Positions 18,805 through 28,034 of a DNA stretch of 30,683 bases are shown here, in pieces. This DNA is from JBBRXJ01 sp038248505 (GTDB taxonomy: Bacteria > Bacteroidota > Bacteroidia > Bacteroidales > JBBRXJ01). Below the pieces are notes generated by a model. The model was not told where the DNA came from, made no database searches, and saw only the letters and a list, made by a program, of their open reading frames with translations. Position 1 is the first letter of the stretch. Each line of letters starts with the position of its first letter. The translations under genes were made by a program, and so were the position numbers. The stretch covers positions 1 to 30,683 of the forward strand of contig JBBRXJ010000040.1 in the NCBI GenBank assembly GCA_038248505.1. Direction: 5' to 3'.

Positions 18805-19716
18805 ATGTCTATAGAAGTAAGAAATATCACTAAAATTTATGGTAGCCAGCGCGCACTCGATAACGTAAGCTTTGAGTTGCATGAAGGCGATGTTACAGGG
18901 TTCATTGGCCCCAATGGAGCTGGTAAATCAACCATGATGAAGATCATTACCTGCTTTCTGCCTCAAAATGAGGGTGAAGTCTTAGTTCATGGTATGAATA
19001 CTGTGAAAGAGAGCCTTGAGATTCGAAAAATTATTGGTTATCTACCTGAAAATAACCCATTATACCCTGATATGTATATTAAAGAATACCTTGAATTTGT
19101 TGCGGGTATATATAAATTAGGAAGTAAAACCTCTGTACGTGTATCAGAGGTTATTGATATGACAGGACTTGGACTAGAGAGAAATAAAAAGATAGGACAA
19201 CTCTCACGTGGGTACAAGCAACGTGTAGGTATGGCGCAAGCATTAATTCACGATCCTAAAGTGCTTATTCTTGATGAACCCACTTCTGGGCTTGATCCCA
19301 ACCAGATTCTTGAAATACGAAATCTTATCTCAACACTCGGTAAGCATAAAACAATCATGCTATCAACGCATATAATGCAAGAGGTTGAAGCCATCTGTAA
19401 CCGCATAATTATTATTAATAAAGGCTCTATCGTTGCTAGCGATAACAATGAAAGTATTTATGCCCACCTCAATAACAATCAACTTACAATTTTGGTTGAG
19501 TTTAACACCACTGTTACTCAAAAAGCCATTGAAAGTATATCTGATGTTGAAAAAGCCATGCCAATGAACAATAATAATTGGCTAATACAGGCCAAAGCAG
19601 GCAAAGATATACGTCAAGATGTTTTCAATTTTGCAGTAAGAGAACGATTGACTGTACTCTCTATGCACAAACAAGAAAAAAGCCTCGAAGAGGTATTCAG
19701 AACGCTCACTAAATAA
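18805..19716 (+). CDS. gldA: Gliding-motility-type ABC transporter ATP-binding protein GldA
   Basis: The 303-aa ABC ATPase has Walker A GPNGAGKST (35-43), a YLPENNPLYPDMYIKEYLEF stretch (79-98) characteristic of GldA, signature LSRGY (133-137), Walker B VLILDEPT (153-160) with SGLDPNQI, and H189 in STHIMQEVEAIC. The last 75 residues are an accessory domain usual for this subfamily. In Flavobacterium GldA works with GldF and GldG; neither is in the window. Gliding is therefore suggested but not shown, since GldA-like ATPases also occur in non-gliding Bacteroidota. Divergent from the TPR gene; ileS follows 87 nt later. Confidence 0.82.
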   Translation: MSIEVRNITKIYGSQRALDNVSFELHEGDVTGFIGPNGAGKSTMMKIITCFLPQNEGEVLVHGMNTVKESLEIRKIIGYLPENNPLYPDMYIKEYLEFVAGIYKLGSKTSVRVSEVIDMTGLGLERNKKIGQLSRGYKQRVGMAQALIHDPKVLILDEPTSGLDPNQILEIRNLISTLGKHKTIMLSTHIMQEVEAICNRIIIINKGSIVASDNNESIYAHLNNNQLTILVEFNTTVTQKAIESISDVEKAMPMNNNNWLIQAKAGKDIRQDVFNFAVRERLTVLSMHKQEKSLEEVFRTLTK

Positions 19717-19766
19717 AGTATTTATAGCTTTCTCGACGTATTTAGAAATAATAAACCCAATAAGAT

Positions 19767-19774
19767 TATATTTG
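19767..19774 (+). promoter_or_regulatory. -7 element (TATATTTG) upstream of ileS
   Basis: An exact TAnnTTTG match lies 30 nt before the ileS ATG. No TTG is placed at the standard upstream distance. Confidence 0.45.
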
Positions 19775-19803
19775 TAACTTTTAATATTTAAGGATTTTTC
19801 AGC

Positions 19804-22800
19804 ATGAGCAGAAAGTACGCAGAATACAAGCATTTCAGTCTCTCCGAAATAAACCGCGAGGTGCTTTCCAAATGGAAGAAGAATGAAACTTTTATTGAGA
19901 GTTTAAGAATAAGGGAAAAATCGCCTGCATTTGTTTTTTATGAAGGTCCGCCCTCAGCAAACGGTATGCCAGGCATTCATCATGTAATGGCCCGTACGAT
20001 AAAAGATATTTTTTGTCGTTACAAAACGATGAGTGGCTTTAAAGTTGAACGCAAAGCTGGATGGGATACGCACGGCCTTCCTGTTGAATTGGGTGTTGAG
20101 AAAATGCTCGGTATTACCAAAGAAGACATCGGTAAGAAAATTACAATTGAAGAATACAACAACACCTGTCGCAAAGAGGTAATGAAATTTACCGATGCAT
20201 GGGAGCAACTTACCGACAAGATGGGGTATTGGGTTGACATGAATCAACCTTACATTACCTATGAAAATAAATACATTGAGACACTTTGGTATCTTTTAAG
20301 CGAGCTCTACAAAAAAGGTTTGTTATACAAAGGCTATACTATTCAACCTTACTCTCCTGCTGCAGGTACTGGTTTAAGCACACATGAATTAAATCAGCCA
20401 GGGTGTTATCGTGATGTGAAAGATACCACATGCGTTGCTCAGTTTAAAGTAATAAAAAATCCTAAATCAGAATTTCTTTTTGCTAATACAAATACCGAAG
20501 TTTTTATTTTAGCATGGACCACTACACCTTGGACACTCCCTTCAAATACAGCATTAGCAGTAGGTGCAGATATTAGATATGTTCGCGTAAAAACATTCAA
20601 TCCATATACTAATAACCCAGTTACAGTAGTTTTAGCAAAAAATTTAGTGCATTTATATTTTGCTGAGAAAAACAAAGATTTAGTTTTTGAAGAGTTTAAA
20701 GAAGGAGATAAAAATATTCCTTTCATTATTCTTGATGAGTTTAGTGGAAGCGATTTAAAGGATGTTTCCTATGAGCAACTTATAAATTGGGTAACGCCCG
20801 ATGGTGATGCATTTAAAGTTGTAACCGGTGATTTTATAACAACCGAAGATGGTACGGGTATCGTTCACATTGCACCTACATTTGGGGCTGATGACTATCG
20901 CGTAGCAAAACAGAATAATATAGCATCGTTGCTTGTAACGGATAAAAGCGCTACCCCTTGCCCTCTTGTTGATAAGCAGGGTCGTTTTGTTCCGATGGAA
21001 GATATTCACCCATCTTTTCTTGGTGCAAATGTTAATATTGAAACATACAAACCTTATGCAGGCCGTTTTGTAAAAAATGAATACGATGCAAAACTTAGCG
21101 AGAACGATCAAACTGTTGATATAGATATTGCCGTAATGCTTAAAAAAGAGAATAAAGCATTTCGCATTGAGAAACATATACACAGCTATCCACATTGCTG
21201 GCGAACCGATAAGCCAATATTGTATTACCCTCTCGACTCTTGGTTTATTAAAACAACAGCGGTACGCGAAAAATTAATGTCGCTGAATGCTACTATTAAT
21301 TGGAAACCAGAGAGTACGGGATCAGGTCGATTTGGCAAATGGCTCGAAAATTTAGTAGATTGGAATCTCAGCCGTTCACGTTATTGGGGAACACCACTAC
21401 CAATTTGGGCTACCGAGGATAAAGAAGAGTATAAATGTATTGGTTCAATAGCTGAACTGAAGACAGAGATTGATAAAGCAGTGAAAGCAGGTTTAATGAA
21501 TTCAAATCCATTAAAAGATTTCGTAGGGGGTGATTTTTCACAAGTGAATTATAATTTATTTGATTTACACCGTCCACATGTTGATGCTATTTGTTTAATA
21601 AGTTCAAAAGGCAAAACCATGCATCGCGAATTGGATTTGATTGACGTATGGTTTGATTCAGGCGCTATGCCTTATGCACAGTTGCATTACCCTTTTGAAA
21701 ATAAGGAACTGTTTACAAAGAATTTTCCTGCTGATTTTATCGCTGAAGGAGTTGATCAAACTCGCGGATGGTTTTTTACATTACATGCATTGGCGGGAAT
21801 GTTATTTGATTCGGTTGCTTTTAAAAATCTTATATCAAACGGTCTCGTACTTGATAAGAACGGTAATAAAATGTCGAAGCGGCTGGGCAATGCCGTTGAG
21901 CCATTTGAAACGATCGAAAAATATGGCAGCGACCCTCTTCGTTGGTACATGATAACAAATGCACAACCATGGGATAATCTTAAATTTGATATTGAAGGAA
22001 TTGATGAGGTGATGCGAAAATATTTTGGCACACTTTATAATACCTATTCATTCTTTGCACTATATGCTAATGTTGACGGATTTGTTTACGCAGAAAAAGA
22101 AATTCTACATGAAAATCGTGCTGAAATCGATAGATGGATAATCTCTCTGCTTAACAGTTTAATTAAAGACGTACAAGGTTTCTACAACGATTATGAGCCA
22201 ACTAGAGCGGGACGGGCAATACAAGAGTTTGTCACTGAAAAACTCAGCAATTGGTATGTTCGATTAAACAGAAAACGTTATTGGGGTGGTGAGTATAACG
22301 AAGATAAAATTGCAGCATATCAAACACTTTATACATGCTTGGAGGTAGTCGCAAAATTATCGTCACCTATTGCTCCATTCTATATGGATAAAATTTTTTG
22401 TGATTTAAATGCAGTAAGTCAAAAAAGTAATTTGTCATCTATACATTTAGCTAACTTCCCTGAATATGATGAGCAATGTATAGATAAAAAGCTAGAAGAG
22501 CGAATGGAAATAGCACAAAAAGTATCATCTATGGTACTTGCTTTGCGACGAAAAGTGAATATTAAAGTACGCCAACCACTTCAGAAAATTATGGTTCCCG
22601 TTATGAGCGATGAAATGCGCAACAACTTGGAACCCATAAAAAATCTGATAATGACTGAAGTTAATGTGAAAGAAGTTGAATATATTAGTGATTCATCAGG
22701 CATATTGGTTAAAAAAATAAAGCCAAATTTCAAAACACTTGGTCCAAAATATGGAAAGCTGATGAAAGATATCAGTACAATTATTTTGGGATTTACACAA

Positions 22801-23235
22801 ATCGATATTGCTACAATTGATCGTGATGGAAGTATACCATTTGAAATTAATGGCAGTCAGATTATTTTAAGTAACGAAGATGTTGAGATTATTTCAGAAG
22901 ACATACCTGGTTGGTTAGTTGCCAATGATGGAGCAATAACTGTTGCTCTCGATATTACTTTAAGCGACGAACTAAAGCAAGAAGGTATTGCACGTGAATT
23001 GATAAATCGAATTCAGAATTTACGAAAAGAAAAAGGCTTTGATGTAACCGATAAAATAAAGATAGAAATTCAAAAAAATTCTGAATTTTCTGATGCGATA
23101 CTCAAATACAAAGATTATATTGGCAGCCAAACACTTGCAAAAACCATATTAGTATCAGAATCGATTAATGAAAATAATAGTAACTTTGTTGATATAAACG
23201 ACGTACAAATTTTAATTAAGCTTGAAAAGCTTTAA
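19804..23235 (+). CDS. ileS: Isoleucyl-tRNA synthetase, type 2-like, with swapped HIGH motif
   Basis: The enzyme charges tRNA-Ile. At 1143 aa it has the size of the eukaryote-like IleRS2 group rather than the roughly 940-aa E. coli type. The first class I signature reads GMP-GIHH-VMARTIKD (GIHH at 57-60) where HxGH is canonical; the second is KMSKR (689-693). The CP1 editing domain lies between (GWDTHGLPVE near 84, TTTPWTLPSNTALAVG near 240), followed by the SRSRYWGTPLPIW segment, a helical anticodon-binding domain and a C-terminal extension. It is first in the conserved Bacteroidota order ileS, DksA/TraR-like, lspA. The alternative motif is discussed in the findings. Confidence 0.96.
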   Translation: MSRKYAEYKHFSLSEINREVLSKWKKNETFIESLRIREKSPAFVFYEGPPSANGMPGIHHVMARTIKDIFCRYKTMSGFKVERKAGWDTHGLPVELGVEKMLGITKEDIGKKITIEEYNNTCRKEVMKFTDAWEQLTDKMGYWVDMNQPYITYENKYIETLWYLLSELYKKGLLYKGYTIQPYSPAAGTGLSTHELNQPGCYRDVKDTTCVAQFKVIKNPKSEFLFANTNTEVFILAWTTTPWTLPSNTALAVGADIRYVRVKTFNPYTNNPVTVVLAKNLVHLYFAEKNKDLVFEEFKEGDKNIPFIILDEFSGSDLKDVSYEQLINWVTPDGDAFKVVTGDFITTEDGTGIVHIAPTFGADDYRVAKQNNIASLLVTDKSATPCPLVDKQGRFVPMEDIHPSFLGANVNIETYKPYAGRFVKNEYDAKLSENDQTVDIDIAVMLKKENKAFRIEKHIHSYPHCWRTDKPILYYPLDSWFIKTTAVREKLMSLNATINWKPESTGSGRFGKWLENLVDWNLSRSRYWGTPLPIWATEDKEEYKCIGSIAELKTEIDKAVKAGLMNSNPLKDFVGGDFSQVNYNLFDLHRPHVDAICLISSKGKTMHRELDLIDVWFDSGAMPYAQLHYPFENKELFTKNFPADFIAEGVDQTRGWFFTLHALAGMLFDSVAFKNLISNGLVLDKNGNKMSKRLGNAVEPFETIEKYGSDPLRWYMITNAQPWDNLKFDIEGIDEVMRKYFGTLYNTYSFFALYANVDGFVYAEKEILHENRAEIDRWIISLLNSLIKDVQGFYNDYEPTRAGRAIQEFVTEKLSNWYVRLNRKRYWGGEYNEDKIAAYQTLYTCLEVVAKLSSPIAPFYMDKIFCDLNAVSQKSNLSSIHLANFPEYDEQCIDKKLEERMEIAQKVSSMVLALRRKVNIKVRQPLQKIMVPVMSDEMRNNLEPIKNLIMTEVNVKEVEYISDSSGILVKKIKPNFKTLGPKYGKLMKDISTIILGFTQIDIATIDRDGSIPFEINGSQIILSNEDVEIISEDIPGWLVANDGAITVALDITLSDELKQEGIARELINRIQNLRKEKGFDVTDKIKIEIQKNSEFSDAILKYKDYIGSQTLAKTILVSESINENNSNFVDINDVQILIKLEKL

Positions 23236-23263
23236 TAATTGTTCACCATTAAACCTAAAGACT

Positions 23264-23644
23264 ATGGCCGCAACGGAAAAAACCAGGTATTCAGATAGTG
23301 AATTGAAGGAGTTTAAAGAACTCATTAATGAGAAACTAGAGAAAGCCAAAGAAGATTATTCTGTATTTAAAAACTCTATTGATCATAGCGAGAGTAATGA
23401 TACAGATGATACTTCACCAACATTTAAGGTGCTAGAAGAAGGAGCTACCACTTTATCAAAAGAGGAAGCGGGTAAATTAGCCCAACGTCAGCAAAAGTTC
23501 ATTCAACATTTGCAAGCTGCTCTCATGCGAATTGAGAATAAGACCTATGGTATTTGTCGTGAAACAGGTAAACTCATTCCAAAAGAACGACTGCGCGCTG
23601 TACCTCATGCAACCCTTATCATTGAGGCAAAAAATTCACATTAA
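23264..23644 (+). CDS. DksA/TraR-family protein with degenerate zinc finger
   Basis: The 126-aa protein has an N-terminal helical coiled coil (about 10-90) and a C-terminal finger-like segment YGICRETGKLIPKERLRAVP. Only one Cys is present; positions where the C4 finger would carry the other three hold Thr, Ile and Ala, so zinc binding is unlikely. Homologues with the same context next to ileS and lspA are common in Bacteroidota. DksA-family proteins bind the RNA polymerase secondary channel; whether this one does is inference. I choose ATG 23264 (MAATEKTRYSD) over 23222, which would overlap ileS by 14 nt and adds unconserved residues. Confidence 0.82.
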   Translation: MAATEKTRYSDSELKEFKELINEKLEKAKEDYSVFKNSIDHSESNDTDDTSPTFKVLEEGATTLSKEEAGKLAQRQQKFIQHLQAALMRIENKTYGICRETGKLIPKERLRAVPHATLIIEAKNSH

Positions 23645-23664
23645 TAAAAATTTAGTTAATAAAA

Positions 23665-24294
23665 ATGATATTAGATCCCAAATGGGCTTGGCGTATTAGC
23701 CTAAGCGTTGTATTCTTGGCCATTTTCACTGATCAGGCATTAAAAATGTGGGTTAAAACACATTTCGTTCTTGGCGAGGAATTTAACGTTATTGGTAATT
23801 GGTTTATTCTTCATTTTACTGAAAACAACGGTATGGCTTTTGGTATGGAGCTCGGTGGTAGTCTAGGTAAGATGCTGCTGAGCTTATTTAGGATAGTTGC
23901 CGTATTTGGTATCGCTTATTATCTTGTTAAGCTTATTCGTACTAGTAATCCTTCGGGTTTAATTATTAGTATATCTCTTATTTTTGCTGGAGCTATTGGT
24001 AATATTCTAGATAGTATTTATTATGGTAAGATATTCAGCGATAGCTATTTTCATCTTGCTGAGTTTTTGCCTGCTGCAGGAGGTTACGCAACGTGGCTGC
24101 ATGGTAAGGTGGTGGATATGTTATACTTCCCAATATTAAAAGGATTTTGGCCTAATTGGATTCCTTTTATTGGAGGCGATTATTTTGTTTTCTTTCAGCC
24201 AGTTTTTAATTTAGCTGATACCTTTATCTCTACAGGCGTTTTAATGATACTTATTTTTCAAAAGAGATATTTTAAAGAGGAATCTAAAAGTTAA
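23665..24294 (+). CDS. lspA: Lipoprotein signal peptidase (signal peptidase II)
   Basis: This inner-membrane aspartyl protease cleaves prolipoproteins before the lipidated Cys, and so would process the lipoproteins encoded further along. The 209-aa protein has four membrane segments, the TENNGMAFG motif (52-60, conserved Asn) and catalytic Asp residues in GNILDSIYYG (D116) and FNLADTFIS (D185). It is longer than E. coli LspA (164 aa) because of an insertion around 125-175, usual in Bacteroidota. It begins 20 nt after the DksA-like gene, suggesting a shared transcript. Confidence 0.94.
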   Translation: MILDPKWAWRISLSVVFLAIFTDQALKMWVKTHFVLGEEFNVIGNWFILHFTENNGMAFGMELGGSLGKMLLSLFRIVAVFGIAYYLVKLIRTSNPSGLIISISLIFAGAIGNILDSIYYGKIFSDSYFHLAEFLPAAGGYATWLHGKVVDMLYFPILKGFWPNWIPFIGGDYFVFFQPVFNLADTFISTGVLMILIFQKRYFKEESKS

Positions 24295-24356
24295 GAGGTT
24301 AAATTACAGTATTTTAAAAATTAAAATTCTTTTCTTTTTTTTTTCAATAAAATACT

Positions 24357-24364
24357 TATCTTTG
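24357..24364 (+). promoter_or_regulatory. -7 element (TATCTTTG) upstream of rpsT
   Basis: An exact TAnnTTTG match follows a long T-rich stretch (24328-24344) and lies 46 nt before the rpsT ATG. Ribosomal protein genes in this phylum often have such a strong site. Confidence 0.55.
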
Positions 24365-24410
24365 CCAACCCTAATACAATAAATAGGATATATTATTAAT
24401 AATTAAGACA

Positions 24411-24665
24411 ATGGCAAATCATAAATCAGCAGAAAAAAGAATTAGGCAGAGTGAAGTAAAAAAAACCGCCAATAAATACCATGCTAAAACCACTCGTAAT
24501 GCGGTGAAAAAAATTAGAACCAGCACCAACAAAGCTGAAGTAACAGAGTTACTTCCTAAAGTTGAGGCTATGCTCGACAAATTAGCTAAGAAAAACATTA
24601 TACATAAGAATAAGGCTGCAAACTTGAAGTCAAGCATTGCAAAACATGCTAATAAGCTTGCATAA
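24411..24665 (+). CDS. rpsT: 30S ribosomal protein S20
   Basis: The 84-aa, Lys-rich, all-helical protein binds 16S rRNA early in 30S assembly. It begins with the S20 signature MANHKSAEKRIRQSE and has TRNAVKKIRT in the middle and the IHKNKAANLKSSIAKHANKL ending. Length matches the family. It has its own promoter-like element and a strong terminator. Confidence 0.97.
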   Translation: MANHKSAEKRIRQSEVKKTANKYHAKTTRNAVKKIRTSTNKAEVTELLPKVEAMLDKLAKKNIIHKNKAANLKSSIAKHANKLA

Positions 24666-24686
24666 TTTTATTTTAAGATGAAATTG

Positions 24687-24718
24687 AAGCCGAAGTGTTC
24701 ATTCACTTCGGCTTTTTT
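24687..24718 (+). terminator. Rho-independent terminator of rpsT
   Basis: An 11-bp stem (AAGCCGAAGTG with CACTTCGGCTT), a 6-nt loop TTCATT and a six-T tract lie 21 nt after the rpsT stop. The remaining gap to 24905 is AT-rich with nothing I can call. Confidence 0.92.
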
Positions 24719-24904
24719 ATTTTTAACAATTGCCTCTTAATTGTATTTTACTCGTTTTTAATTCGTTTTGCTCCCCTAGCTTCTTTTGTCCGTTAAATTA
24801 TAATCTAATAATTTATGAAACTTCAGATGTGATTCTTATCATAAAGTTTCACTAATTGCTATAAGATTATTAAATTAGCAATATGTCTAAAAATTACGAT
24901 TGCT

Positions 24905-25741
24905 ATGTTAACGTATAATGTACATCCAAAAGAACATTTTTATTTAGGAGTAAAGTGGTTTTTCAGTGTGCTACTGTATGTTTTACTAACATGGTGGCTA
25001 CTTCGAGCTTTAACTTCTGACGATCTACAAACAAAAGCTTTAGCAAAACTTTTTATACTTTATTTGACAATTGGATTATCCCTAGCATTTCTTTTTGCAG
25101 GTATTGTAACTGGCAGGTTAAAAGCAAATTCTGTAAAAGTAGGGGAGAAGCAATTTTCTGAAATATATCAGTCGTTAAAATCAGTTGCGTCAAAATTAGG
25201 AATGAATATTTTACCCGATTTATATATTATGCAATCAGGTGGAATTCTAAATGCTTTTGCAGCAAGATTCTTGGGTCGCAATTATATTATTCTATATTCT
25301 GAAATTGTTGATGAGGCGCTTCAAAAAGATCGCAGTATTTTAGAATTTATTCTAGCTCATGAAATAGCTCATTTGCAACGTGGGCATAGTACAAAACGAT
25401 TGTTTACTTTTCCTTCACAAATAATACCACTTTTGGAACTAGCATATTCGCGCGCATGTGAATATACTTGCGATGCAGCAGGAGTTGCAGTTAATTTTAC
25501 GGGTGCTCATGACGCTTTACTATTACTGGCAGCTGGTAAAAATTTATATCGTAATGTAAATGCAAGTGAGTACTCCAAACAATTAGATTACGATACGTTT
25601 TGGATATGGCTTGCTGAGAAATTCTCATCACACCCACATCTTACTAACCGTTTGCTTGAGTTGAACATACAACCTAAAAAAGAAGAACGTAAATCCACAG
25701 TTAATTATGCCCCTGAAGATCACTCCAAATACATGCCTTAA
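24905..25741 (+). CDS. M48 family zinc metalloprotease, membrane-anchored
   Basis: The 278-aa protein has two N-terminal membrane segments (about 15-35 and 48-70) and an M48 peptidase domain with the zinc motif HEIAH (H152, E153, H156) and third ligand E186 in SRACEYTCDAAG. It resembles HtpX/Ste24-type enzymes that degrade or process membrane proteins, but it is not clearly HtpX. The C-terminus has SSHPHLTNRLLEL, the conserved HP-x-x-x-R substrate-binding motif of the family. The gene for a GH92 enzyme begins 12 nt downstream, so the two are probably cotranscribed. The substrate is unknown. Confidence 0.88.
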   Translation: MLTYNVHPKEHFYLGVKWFFSVLLYVLLTWWLLRALTSDDLQTKALAKLFILYLTIGLSLAFLFAGIVTGRLKANSVKVGEKQFSEIYQSLKSVASKLGMNILPDLYIMQSGGILNAFAARFLGRNYIILYSEIVDEALQKDRSILEFILAHEIAHLQRGHSTKRLFTFPSQIIPLLELAYSRACEYTCDAAGVAVNFTGAHDALLLLAAGKNLYRNVNASEYSKQLDYDTFWIWLAEKFSSHPHLTNRLLELNIQPKKEERKSTVNYAPEDHSKYMP

Positions 25742-25753
25742 ACCCCAAAGCAA

Positions 25754-27985
25754 ATGAAAAAAAATACCTTAACCACCTGCATCCTCTTATTAATAGCATA
25801 TTCGTTACATGCTCAAAAATTACCAGTTGATTATGTCAATACATTTATTGGAACGGGTAAGACAGGGAATACCAACCCTTATGCTCAAATGCCATGGGGA
25901 ATGGTATCTGTAGGACCAATGAACGTTCTTGATCGCGTAAGTAAGGGGGAGTGGATATCATCAGGCTATAAACATGGTGAAAAAAATATTGCTGGCTTTA
26001 CTCAAGTGAATCTAAGTGGTACGGGTTGCCCCGATTTGGGATGTGTATTGGTAATGCCGACAGTAAGCAAACGTTCATTAGTAGAAGATGTAAATCTCTT
26101 GAATCCTAAAAATTACCAGTCAGGATATACAGATGAATCATCATTACCAGGTTATTATGCTGCAAAATTAACTTCTTATGGCATAAAAGCGGAGATGACA
26201 GCTACAAATCGAGTTTCTATTAGTCGCTACACTTTCCCAGCATCTGCAAATAGCAATATTATTGTAAATTTAGCTGATGCTTTAACTGTAAAAAAAGGGG
26301 GCTCTATAAAGGTTGTTTCATCAACTGAAATTGAGGGCTTTAAAGTAGTGGGAGGATTCTGCAACAAGTGGAGCCCTATGGCAAATGTTTATTTTGTAAT
26401 TAAGTTAAGCAAGCCAGCAAAATTATCGGGTGTATGGAAAGATGGCGTTTGTTTACAAAATTACAATCGCGAAATTGCAGGAGATAATGTTGGTGCATTT
26501 CTAAGCTTTACTACGAGTAGTGATGAAGCAATTGAGGTTAAAGTAGCCGTATCGTATACGAGTATTAATAATGCTCGTCAGAATATGAAAATGGAACAAG
26601 CCTATTTTTCATTTGATGATGTACTTGAAAACTCAAAAAACAGATGGAATAAAGAACTTTCAAAAATACTTGTAGAAGGTGGGAGTGATAGTGATCGTAC
26701 TATATTCTATACAGCACTATATCATATACTCATTCATCCGAGTTTATTATCAGATTTTAATGGAAGTTATCCTGCCATGATGTCGGGAGATATTAGACGA
26801 GCTGTGGGTTATAGCAGATATAATGTGTTTTCATTATGGGATACCTATCGTAATGTGCATCCATTATTATCACTAATATATCCGGAGAAACAGCTCGACA
26901 TGTTGCAGAGTATGATTGACATGTACAAAGAAAGTGGATGGTTACCTAAATGGGAATTATACAGCAGAGAAAGTTACGTAATGGTAGGCGACCCCGCAAT
27001 ACCCGTAATTGTTGATAGTTACTTAAGAGGCATAAAAGATTTTGAAGTGAATACGGCATGGGAAGCCATGTTCAAATCAGCTATGGTTACAGAAGAAAAC
27101 GGAAATCCTTTGCGTCCAGGATCGTCAAAATTTAATACACTTGGGTATATCCCCGAAAATGATAAAGGACGTGATAATGTATGGGGAAGTGTATCAACTG
27201 GATTGGAATACTGTATTGCCGATTGGAATATAGCACAATTTGCAAAAGCCTTAGGAAAGGAAAATGACTATCAAATTTTCTTGAATCGCTCAATGAATTA
27301 TAAAAACTATTTTGACCCAGCAACTTTATTTCTTAGTCCGCGACTAAGTGATGGTAGCTTTTTAACGATCAAAAATCCTAATCGTGTTAAAGGTTACCCT
27401 GGAGCAACTGGATTTGTTGAGGGCACGCCATATAACTATAATTTTATGGTGCCTCATGATATACCTGGCTTGGTAAAATTGATGGGTAAAAAGAATTTCT
27501 CGGAACGACTTGAATACTGCTTTACTGAAACAGACACCCTTGCGTTTGATATGACCAATGAGCCAGATATTGCTTACCCATATCTTTTTAATTACCTAAA
27601 AGGCGAAGAATGGAAAACGCAGAAGTATGTTAATCAGTGTATACGTAATTATTTCAACACAACAGTTGATGGGATACCGGGTGATGATGATTGTGGGACC
27701 ATGTCGGCATGGCTCGTTTTTAGTATGATGGGTATTTATCCCGATTGCCCTGGCAATATGAATTATCAGGTTAGCGCACCTGTTTTTGATAGAATAAGCA
27801 TAAAGTTAAATGAAAAATTCTATACCGGAAACGAGATGACGATTCTTGCACCAAAAAAATCGGCGGATGATATTTATATAGAATCCTTTAATGTGAACAA
27901 CGTTCCATCAAAAACATTTGTACTTAATCACCAAGATATTGTTAAAGGCGGAATTATCAATTTTGTACTTTCGCCAAAACGATAA
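25754..27985 (+). CDS. GH92 family alpha-1,2-mannosidase, secreted
   Basis: GH92 enzymes are calcium-dependent exo-alpha-mannosidases acting on N-glycan or yeast mannan chains. The 743-aa protein has a signal peptide (about 1-20, ending SLHAQ), the N-terminal domain opening DYVNTFIGTG with GNTNPYAQMPWGM, and the catalytic (alpha/alpha)6 domain. Family motifs include the SLWDTYRNVHPL region, TNEPDIAYPYLFNY with the probable acid E603, and GDDDCGTMSAW with the base-region Asp 644-646. Length is typical. No SusC/SusD pair or other glycan gene is nearby, so it is not part of a visible utilisation locus. The linkage specificity is inferred from family only. Confidence 0.93.
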   Translation: MKKNTLTTCILLLIAYSLHAQKLPVDYVNTFIGTGKTGNTNPYAQMPWGMVSVGPMNVLDRVSKGEWISSGYKHGEKNIAGFTQVNLSGTGCPDLGCVLVMPTVSKRSLVEDVNLLNPKNYQSGYTDESSLPGYYAAKLTSYGIKAEMTATNRVSISRYTFPASANSNIIVNLADALTVKKGGSIKVVSSTEIEGFKVVGGFCNKWSPMANVYFVIKLSKPAKLSGVWKDGVCLQNYNREIAGDNVGAFLSFTTSSDEAIEVKVAVSYTSINNARQNMKMEQAYFSFDDVLENSKNRWNKELSKILVEGGSDSDRTIFYTALYHILIHPSLLSDFNGSYPAMMSGDIRRAVGYSRYNVFSLWDTYRNVHPLLSLIYPEKQLDMLQSMIDMYKESGWLPKWELYSRESYVMVGDPAIPVIVDSYLRGIKDFEVNTAWEAMFKSAMVTEENGNPLRPGSSKFNTLGYIPENDKGRDNVWGSVSTGLEYCIADWNIAQFAKALGKENDYQIFLNRSMNYKNYFDPATLFLSPRLSDGSFLTIKNPNRVKGYPGATGFVEGTPYNYNFMVPHDIPGLVKLMGKKNFSERLEYCFTETDTLAFDMTNEPDIAYPYLFNYLKGEEWKTQKYVNQCIRNYFNTTVDGIPGDDDCGTMSAWLVFSMMGIYPDCPGNMNYQVSAPVFDRISIKLNEKFYTGNEMTILAPKKSADDIYIESFNVNNVPSKTFVLNHQDIVKGGIINFVLSPKR

Positions 27986-27987
27986 TT

Positions 27988-28027
27988 TTTTATTAGAGGT
28001 ATGAATCAGTTCATACCTCTAATAAAA
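27988..28027. terminator. Long hairpin between convergent genes, probable bidirectional terminator
   Basis: A perfect 18-bp inverted repeat (27988-28005 with 28010-28027) closes on a TCAG loop, immediately after the GH92 stop and 8 nt before the end of the minus-strand gene. A clear T tract beyond the stem is missing on both strands, so termination would not be by the classic mechanism alone. Confidence 0.55.
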
Positions 28028-28034
28028 TGAAAGC

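Noticed and set aside
20755..21195. 146-codon minus-strand open frame inside ileS
   Set aside because: It lies entirely antisense to a well-conserved part of ileS, its translation is Cys/Tyr/Ile-rich without domain character, and it has no promoter or homology signal.
24687..24718. Structured leader or riboswitch after rpsT
   Set aside because: The hairpin has a simple stem-loop plus T tract and fits a terminator fully.
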